Assembly (NCBI GenBank): GCA_903936645.1
Contig: CAIZWI010000372.1
Coordinates: 1 to 41,011, forward strand
Length of the DNA: 41,011 nt
Direction: 5' to 3'
DNA from: an uncultured Verrucomicrobia subdivision 3 bacterium
Lineage (GTDB): Bacteria; Verrucomicrobiota; Verrucomicrobiia; Limisphaerales; UBA11358
Positions 35,200 to 41,011 of this stretch are shown here, in pieces. The translations under genes and the position numbers were made by a program. Every line of letters begins with the position of its first letter. Position 1 is the first letter of the stretch. The notes below the pieces were generated by a model. It searched no databases and was not told the origin of the DNA. It saw only the letters and a program-made list of their open reading frames with translations.

Positions 35200-36611
35200 T
35201 TCAAACTCTCCGTGTGTTTAAGCACCAGCCCAAAATTCCACGTCACATCGTTGCCGGTCTGCCGCTCGGAGAACGGATCGCCCGCCGTGGGATCAAACAT
35301 AGGCTCGCCCGACTTGGTGGTGGCTTTGCGCAGGGAATCGTCGAAATCAATGATTTTATTAATGTCAGTCGCAGGGACCACGCCGTTGAGGGAAAGCTTT
35401 TTGCCATCGGCAAAGCTCAGGCGTTGGAGGGAAACCCCGGCGGGCAGGCGGTCGGCAATCAATTGCCAGCAGTCGAGGGCCGCAAATTTTAAATCCTGGC
35501 GTTCTTTCAGCACTTCATAGCGCGCTTTTAATTGCAGCGCATTGGTAAAACTGCCGCCCTGGGCGCGCACCTGCTGTTCGGTGGCCTCGGTCTGGCCGTC
35601 CAGTCCAAACACCGGAAAAAACAAGGCGGCAAAATAGATTCCCACGATGATCATGTAAAAGACCCCCACGGCCAGCAAACCCCGCAGCCACAGGCGGTCC
35701 ACAAATTGAACGTGATATCGCGCCGCAAACTCGGCCGGCAGGAGACTGCCCCGGTCGCTGGCCGCCGCCGCCCGGCGGGCCGTGCGTCCCGCCAGTTCCA
35801 CGGGCGGCAGGGGCGTTACCACCCGCACCTCCTCGCCCAATTGTTCGCGCAAGGGGCCCTGCCAGAGTCCGGTCTGGACGACATCCGCCACCAGATGCCA
35901 TTGCGGATGCGCGGAGAGCCAGCCTTCCAACTCTCCAGCCCAAGCCAGACGGGCAAACTGGCTTTTTAAACTTTCCCCGGTGCTGCCCTCGGGCGGCAGG
36001 GTGACCAGGCTTAAATCCCGCAGCGCGCCACCCAGCCACCAGGCCACCAAAGCGGCATTTTGACCGGCGATCACGGAGGGATAAATCCAAACTCCGTCGG
36101 TGGCCGCCTCCACGGCTTCCAACTGATCCAGCACCGGCATTTCCAAACGGTCGGCGAGATAATCCCGGCTTTCCAACTGCCCCAGAAATTCCTCCACCAC
36201 GTGGCGTTCCACGATCACCACCACCACCGTTTGCAAATTTTCCACCGTGCCATCCGGCAGAGTGGCGGCCCGGCGGGGAAGGGTGTGCAAGGTCCAGACG
36301 ATTTGGGTGACCGGGATGGGCGAGAGCTTTTCCAACTGCAACTCGACCATGGTCAAGGTCTCTTCAAAATTGCTGCCCGGCAATTCAACGACCTTGAGAA
36401 AAACATTTTCCGGCGGCAGCCAGGCCACGTTGAGCTTTTTGCGCCAGAGCGAACTCCAACTTTTAGCCGAGAGCCGGGCGGGCACGGCTTCACCCGCTTT
36501 GGCGGGATATTCACGGTCCAGTGCGAAGCCATCGCCTTTGGCGGCAAAATGCCACAGCCGGTGCGAGCCGGTCAGGCCATCGAGGATGTTGCAGGAATTC
36601 CAGCGGGGCAT
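35196..36611 (-). CDS. GspL/PilM-PilN-like assembly protein
   Basis: N-terminal PilM/GspL-like region ('VFLKVVELPGSNFEETLTMVELQLEKLSPIPVTQIVWTLH'), one TM, C-terminal PilN-like 'LPAGVSLQRLSFADGKKLSLNGVVPATDINKIIDF'. Confidence 0.75.
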   Translation of the reverse strand: MPRWNSCNILDGLTGSHRLWHFAAKGDGFALDREYPAKAGEAVPARLSAKSWSSLWRKKLNVAWLPPENVFLKVVELPGSNFEETLTMVELQLEKLSPIPVTQIVWTLHTLPRRAATLPDGTVENLQTVVVVIVERHVVEEFLGQLESRDYLADRLEMPVLDQLEAVEAATDGVWIYPSVIAGQNAALVAWWLGGALRDLSLVTLPPEGSTGESLKSQFARLAWAGELEGWLSAHPQWHLVADVVQTGLWQGPLREQLGEEVRVVTPLPPVELAGRTARRAAAASDRGSLLPAEFAARYHVQFVDRLWLRGLLAVGVFYMIIVGIYFAALFFPVFGLDGQTEATEQQVRAQGGSFTNALQLKARYEVLKERQDLKFAALDCWQLIADRLPAGVSLQRLSFADGKKLSLNGVVPATDINKIIDFDDSLRKATTKSGEPMFDPTAGDPFSERQTGNDVTWNFGLVLKHTESLK

Positions 36612-36617
36612 GAGTTT

Positions 36618-38369
36618 TTAGCGTTTGGGGAGAATCGGCACTTTGTCGAGGTCGCCGAGGGTGTCAATAAACTCCTCGATTTGGGTGACACGCAAGATTT
36701 CCTCGATGGTGGTCTCGCCGGCCTTGACCTTGTTCCAGCCGTCGGTGCGCAGGGTGCGCATGCCGGCATCCATCGCGCGCTGGGCAATGGTGGTGGCCGG
36801 GGCGCGGCTCAAAATCAGCGGACGCACGGCTTCGGTGACCAGCAGTAATTCGTAAATGCCCTTGCGGCCCTGGTAGCCCAGCTGGCGGCACATTTCGCAA
36901 CCGACGCCGTGCCAGACCTTGGCGGTGGCAATGTCCGCGGCCGGAAACCCAATGCGTTCCAGATATTCACGGGAAACGGGTTGCTCGGTTTTGCAGTGCG
37001 GGCAAATTGTGCGGATCAAACGCTGGGCCATCACCGCCTCCACCGAGGAAGCCACGAGGAATGGCTCGATGCCCATGTCGATCAAGCGGGTGAAGGCGCT
37101 GGGCGCGTCATTCGTGTGCAGGGTGGAGAAGACCAAATGCCCCGTCAGCGAGGCGCGAATGGCAATTTCCGCCGTCTCCAAATCGCGAATTTCCCCGACC
37201 ATGATCACATTCGGGTCCTGGCGCAAAATATGGCGCAAACCCATGGCGAAGGTCAGGCCGATGTCCGAGCGCACGGCGATCTGGTTGATGCCCTTCAACT
37301 CATATTCCACGGGTTCCTCAATGGTGATGATCCGTTTGGTCACCGAGTTGATGGAACTGAGGAAGGCATAGAGCGAGGTGGATTTGCCGGAACCGGTCGG
37401 GCCGGTCACGAGGAAAATCCCGTGCGGCTTCACGATGATTTCGCGAATGGCATCCTCTTCCTTGCGCGAAAAGCCCAGTTTATCGAGGCTCAGGAAGATT
37501 TTGCCGCGGGTCAGCAACCGCAGGGACACACTTTCGCCATAAACCGTGGGCACGGTGGAGACGCGGATGTCGATTTCTTCCCCTTTAATCCGCACATTAA
37601 TACGGCCGTCCTGCGGGAGCCGCTTCTCGGAAATGTTCATCCCGCTCATGACCTTGATACGGGAAATCAGCGCTGATTGAAAGCGCTTCAACTGCGGGGG
37701 CAGGGGGATTTGGTGCAGGATGCCATCGATACGGTTGCGGATGCGCAGCTCGTCCTCGGCCGGTTCAAAATGAATGTCCGTGGCCCGGTCCTTGAACGCC
37801 TCCCAGATGATCTGGTTGACGAATTTGATGACGCTGGCCTCCTGATCGCCCTCGGTGATTTCCTTGTCGCTGGTGATATCGAGGTCCATGGCGTCGCTCT
37901 CACCCATTTCATCGAGCGTTTCGGCCCCGACCCCGTAATATTTCTTCAAGGCCTTCTCAATGTCCGCCTTGGTGGCCAGGACGAATTGCACGGGCATCCG
38001 GGCATTGAACCGGATGGCATTCATCATGGCGGCATCAAAGGGGTCGCTCACCGCCACTTGCAGGGTGCCTTCCGTCAGCCCGGTGGGGAGGATGGAATAT
38101 TGGAACGCAATTTTGGTGGAAATCTTGTTGCGGGCCTCGGCGGGGACAATGAGTTTGGCGAGATCCAAATAGCTCCAGTTCAGGGATTTGGCCAGGTTTT
38201 GGATGAACAGGTCTTCCGCCACCCCGCGTTCCCGGGCAATAAAGCCAAGGAGCGACTCGCCGGAGCCGCTTTCCACCGCCGCGCGCCAGGCTTTGTGCCA
38301 GGTGTCGAATTGCCCCGGCGTCGCCTCGGCGACGGTCGCGATCAGATTTTTTACAGAACTAAAGGCCAT
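36618..38369 (-). CDS. gspE: type II secretion/type IV pilus assembly ATPase (GspE/PilB)
   Basis: Walker A 'GPTGSGKST', Asp/Walker B box 'GEIRDLETAEIAIRASLTGHLVFSTLHTNDA', 'CPHC...CEMC' zinc motif. Confidence 0.95.
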   Translation of the reverse strand: MAFSSVKNLIATVAEATPGQFDTWHKAWRAAVESGSGESLLGFIARERGVAEDLFIQNLAKSLNWSYLDLAKLIVPAEARNKISTKIAFQYSILPTGLTEGTLQVAVSDPFDAAMMNAIRFNARMPVQFVLATKADIEKALKKYYGVGAETLDEMGESDAMDLDITSDKEITEGDQEASVIKFVNQIIWEAFKDRATDIHFEPAEDELRIRNRIDGILHQIPLPPQLKRFQSALISRIKVMSGMNISEKRLPQDGRINVRIKGEEIDIRVSTVPTVYGESVSLRLLTRGKIFLSLDKLGFSRKEEDAIREIIVKPHGIFLVTGPTGSGKSTSLYAFLSSINSVTKRIITIEEPVEYELKGINQIAVRSDIGLTFAMGLRHILRQDPNVIMVGEIRDLETAEIAIRASLTGHLVFSTLHTNDAPSAFTRLIDMGIEPFLVASSVEAVMAQRLIRTICPHCKTEQPVSREYLERIGFPAADIATAKVWHGVGCEMCRQLGYQGRKGIYELLLVTEAVRPLILSRAPATTIAQRAMDAGMRTLRTDGWNKVKAGETTIEEILRVTQIEEFIDTLGDLDKVPILPKR

Positions 38370-38600
38370 TTGTACTCTTGGTTTAACAACCAGAGCCGTC
38401 AAAAGTTGCAGATTTCTTGTCATTACACAACCCCAACCGCCAACCAAATTTGGGGGCGGCGCCGAGGCTTTGGGCGGGGGCCGGGCTAAATGGGCGGGGG
38501 ACCCGGGAGAATTTTGGGAAACTGCCTGTGTTTTCGGGCTTGGGGGCAGGGGTTGCCGGCAAAAACTCGCCGGGGGAGCCATGCTTCGTGCCCGGAAAAC

Positions 38601-38630
38601 TTAACTTTGATTAGCTTTGATTCGCTTTGA
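38601..38630. repeat. three tandem 10-bp repeats upstream of gspE
   Basis: TTAACTTTGA TTAGCTTTGA TTCGCTTTGA. Confidence 0.75.
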
Positions 38631-38945
38631 CTCAAGGCGGGGGGCATCCGGCCGGAGCCTGCTATGAAAGGCACAATTGAGTGCGACTGGGTGCGATGGC
38701 GGGCGGTTATGTCAAAGAACTGTGATTTCGAGCCGCAGGTCCGTGGCGGCGGCAGGCCGGAGGTGTCAAAACCCCCCTTTTTGCAATACTACTCTGAAGG
38801 ATAGTTTAATGCAGACTGCCGCAAGGGTCAAGGAGCTATCGAACGATCTCTAGCAGCCAAGCAGTAATTACACCCCATGCTTGCTGCGAGGGTGAGACTC
38901 GGGAAGTGCAATTGACAATTGGGACATAGATGTCAGTGTGCCTGC

Positions 38946-39734
38946 ATGAATTTGGAACTTGAAAATAAACTCGCCCTCGTCACTGGCTCCACCAAAGGTA
39001 TCGGCTTCGCCATTGCGACCTCTTTGGCGCGGGAAGGTGCCAGGGTTATCGTTAATGGGCGCACGGTCGAGGCCGTTGCTGGCGCAGTGGCTAAAATAAA
39101 GAAAGCAGTCCCGAGTGCCCAGCTCGAATCTTTCGCCGGCGACCTGGCGGACGGGGCTGGGGCGGACGCCCTAGTCAAAACCTTCCCAAGTGTCGAGATT
39201 TTGGTCAATAACCTCGGCATTTTTGAGCCCAAGCCGTTTGGACAGATACCCGATGCAGACTGGCGGCGATTTTTTGAGGTGAACGTGCTGAGCGGTGTGC
39301 GGCTGAGTCGGGCTTATTTTGCGGGCATGCTCCAGCGAAATTGGGGCCGCATCGTGTTCATCAGTAGTGAAAGTGGGCTGCAAATTCCCGCCGAAATGAT
39401 TCATTATGGCATGACCAAAAGCGCCCAAATTGCGGTGGCCCGGGGATTGGCGGAATTAACCGCGGGCACCGGGGTCACGGTCAACTCCGTGCTGCCCGGC
39501 CCCACCCATTCCGATGGGGTGGATGAATTTGTGAAGCAACTCAGCGGCGGACAGCCCTTCGCTGAGTTTGAAACGGAATTCTTTGCCAAAGTCCGGCCTT
39601 CTTCCCTGCTGCGCCGTTTCGCCACCACCGAAGAAGTTGCCAATTTAGTCACGTATGTCTGCAGCCCCCGCTCCGCGGCCACCAATGGGGCAGCCCTTAG
39701 GGTGGATGGTGGTGTGGTCCGGTCGGCATTTTAA
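38946..39734 (+). CDS. short-chain dehydrogenase/reductase (SDR)
   Basis: 'LALVTGSTKGIGFAIATSLAREGARVIVNGR', 'ILVNNLGIFEPKP', 'YGMTKSAQIAVARGLAE', 'VTVNSVLPGPT'. Confidence 0.95.
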   Translation: MNLELENKLALVTGSTKGIGFAIATSLAREGARVIVNGRTVEAVAGAVAKIKKAVPSAQLESFAGDLADGAGADALVKTFPSVEILVNNLGIFEPKPFGQIPDADWRRFFEVNVLSGVRLSRAYFAGMLQRNWGRIVFISSESGLQIPAEMIHYGMTKSAQIAVARGLAELTAGTGVTVNSVLPGPTHSDGVDEFVKQLSGGQPFAEFETEFFAKVRPSSLLRRFATTEEVANLVTYVCSPRSAATNGAALRVDGGVVRSAF

Positions 39735-39856
39735 GAGCCCGACTACCAATTCGCAGGAGATCCATAGAAACACTCGTATAGGCTCAAAACGAGTGCTTGA
39801 AGGGAAAGTCAGACGAATGCATATACCATGGGTTAAGGGAGAGACAGGAACCATTT

Positions 39857-39898
39857 AAAAAATGCCTGCCTGATTCATTATGCATTGAATCAGGCAGG
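39857..39898 (-). terminator. strong intrinsic terminator downstream of the GH16 gene
   Basis: 13-bp perfect stem CCTGCCTGATTCA/TGAATCAGGCAGG; minus-strand reading followed by CA-TTTTTT. Confidence 0.85.
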
Positions 39899-39915
39899 GG
39901 TTAATTAAAGACGGA

Positions 39916-40779
39916 TTATTGATGAACCAAGGTCCAGGCACGCACAAAATCCACATACATGGTGTTGGTGGGGGCTTGCTTCATGGAACTAAATGTGGGA
40001 AAGCCCTCCCAGGTAAAGCATTCCGTATCCAAATATAAGTACATCGGTTCGGCAAATGGAGCGCTGGTGACCACTTTGGCAACATTGGAGCCGTTCAAAT
40101 AATACCAAATATTGGTTTGATCCTTCCACCACACGGCATAGGTATTGTATCCGTCCGCCACTCCGGTAGCCATTTTAATGTTCAAGGGAGTGGATTTGTC
40201 AGTAGCCCAGCCATTGGGAAAATAGTGGGTGTTGATAGGCATATACGTATTCAGGGTAGGATCATTGACAGCAGCGCCCATGAGCTCGGCCACATCAATT
40301 TCGCTATAAGCACCTTGCAACCAGAAAGAAGAAGTCATCGACATTTTGGATGCCTTGACTCGTGCCTCATAATAACCGTAAGAAGCGAGTGGCAGTTTAG
40401 AACTAATGCAGGCGGCGCCAATCCAGACGTCGTTGGTAGGATTATTTAGCTGAGCCAGGTTGGTGATACTCGAAGAACTTCTAAGTGCCAGCGTTCCCCC
40501 AGTGAGAGTGACATTTTGAATGTCATAATGGCTGGGGACACGTCCTTGCCAACGGGGATTCGCGGGGGTCCATTTGCTTTGATCCAACTGAGCCAGCTTA
40601 AACTCGTCCGTAAGCGCGGTGTTGGTCGTCCAGATATAACCGCTGGGCGGGGTGGGCAGCGTATTCGTTTGCGCACTGGTCCGGTTTTGCAGCTGGCTCG
40701 CCAGCACCATGCCCAACAGGCCAAAAACGCATTGTTTAATTAGGATTGCACCAGAGGATTTATTGATAGGATTTTTCAT
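39916..40779 (-). CDS. glycoside hydrolase family 16-like secreted enzyme (agarase/porphyranase-like)
   Basis: catalytic ExDxxE in 'SSFWLQGAYSEIDVAELMG', 'YNTYAVWWKDQTNIWYYLNGSNV', signal-peptide-like N-terminus. Confidence 0.85.
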   Translation of the reverse strand: MKNPINKSSGAILIKQCVFGLLGMVLASQLQNRTSAQTNTLPTPPSGYIWTTNTALTDEFKLAQLDQSKWTPANPRWQGRVPSHYDIQNVTLTGGTLALRSSSSITNLAQLNNPTNDVWIGAACISSKLPLASYGYYEARVKASKMSMTSSFWLQGAYSEIDVAELMGAAVNDPTLNTYMPINTHYFPNGWATDKSTPLNIKMATGVADGYNTYAVWWKDQTNIWYYLNGSNVAKVVTSAPFAEPMYLYLDTECFTWEGFPTFSSMKQAPTNTMYVDFVRAWTLVHQ

Positions 40780-40801
40780 AATTGATTTTTGAAACTGCAC
40801 C

Positions 40802-40830
40802 AACCTAGTTCCAGGGGTTGGCCCTGTCAA
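40802..40830 (-). promoter_or_regulatory. promoter of the GH16 gene
   Basis: minus strand TTGACA-N17-TAGGTT upstream of the ATG at 40779. Confidence 0.45.
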
Positions 40831-41011
40831 AAAATTTTATTTAACTAAAACAGGTTAAAAAGATGCGCAATATGTTAATGTACAAGTAATTACAAATGCG
40901 AAAAAAAATGCGGAAAGCGGGTTTTGCCTGGTTTTACCCCGCCTAACTTGCGGCATAACCTGTAATTAGACCAACCCTACCGCGCATGTTACAAGAATTC
41001 AACAGAATACG

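Noticed and set aside
36060-38489. Plus-strand ORFs of 255-270 aa opposite gspL/gspE
   Set aside because: Antisense shadows of conserved secretion genes.
1-41011. CRISPR arrays, tRNA/rRNA genes, transposases, phage genes
   Set aside because: Looked for repeat-spacer patterns, T-arm-like GGTTCRA motifs outside genes and transposase-like ORFs; none convincing.

Overview
This 41 kb window looks chromosomal and is consistent with a Verrucomicrobia/PVC-type bacterium: tandem DUF1559 (H-X9-DG) pseudopilins, secreted Ig/LamG-like protein, TMTC-like TPR protein. It is mostly conserved or housekeeping genes: pyrF, thrS, purU, rsmD, dciA-like, ppx/gppA. Two larger machines are present. One is a contiguous ABC-2/GldG/DUF4340/AsmA-like envelope operon (about 23.8-31.7 kb). 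The other is a compact type II secretion/type IV pilus-like block in the order ATPase, PilM/N-like, PilO-like, secretin (minus strand, about 38.4-32.1 kb). No CRISPR array, rRNA, tRNA or intact mobile element was seen. The strongest unlisted signal lies in the 6.23-6.49 kb intergenic region, upstream of a LURP-one-related/thrS/serine-dehydrogenase-proteinase gene cluster on the minus strand. There a good promoter (TTGCCA-N17-TATTAT) is followed by a 12-codon mini-ORF with five consecutive Thr codons plus Ile before its stop (ACC ACA ACT ACT ACG ATT TAG). Next come two mutually exclusive hairpins, the second followed by a T run. This is the architecture of a ribosome-mediated threonine attenuator controlling thrS. 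Other items: a ThrRS without a TGS domain and with an inserted segment, an 83-codon tandem duplication in the AsmA-like protein, a truncated DUF433/DUF5615 toxin-antitoxin pair, a possible terminator-capped RNA upstream of a DUF3883 gene, and a helically phased 10-bp triple repeat upstream of gspE. All family calls come from reading the sequence; no database search was run.
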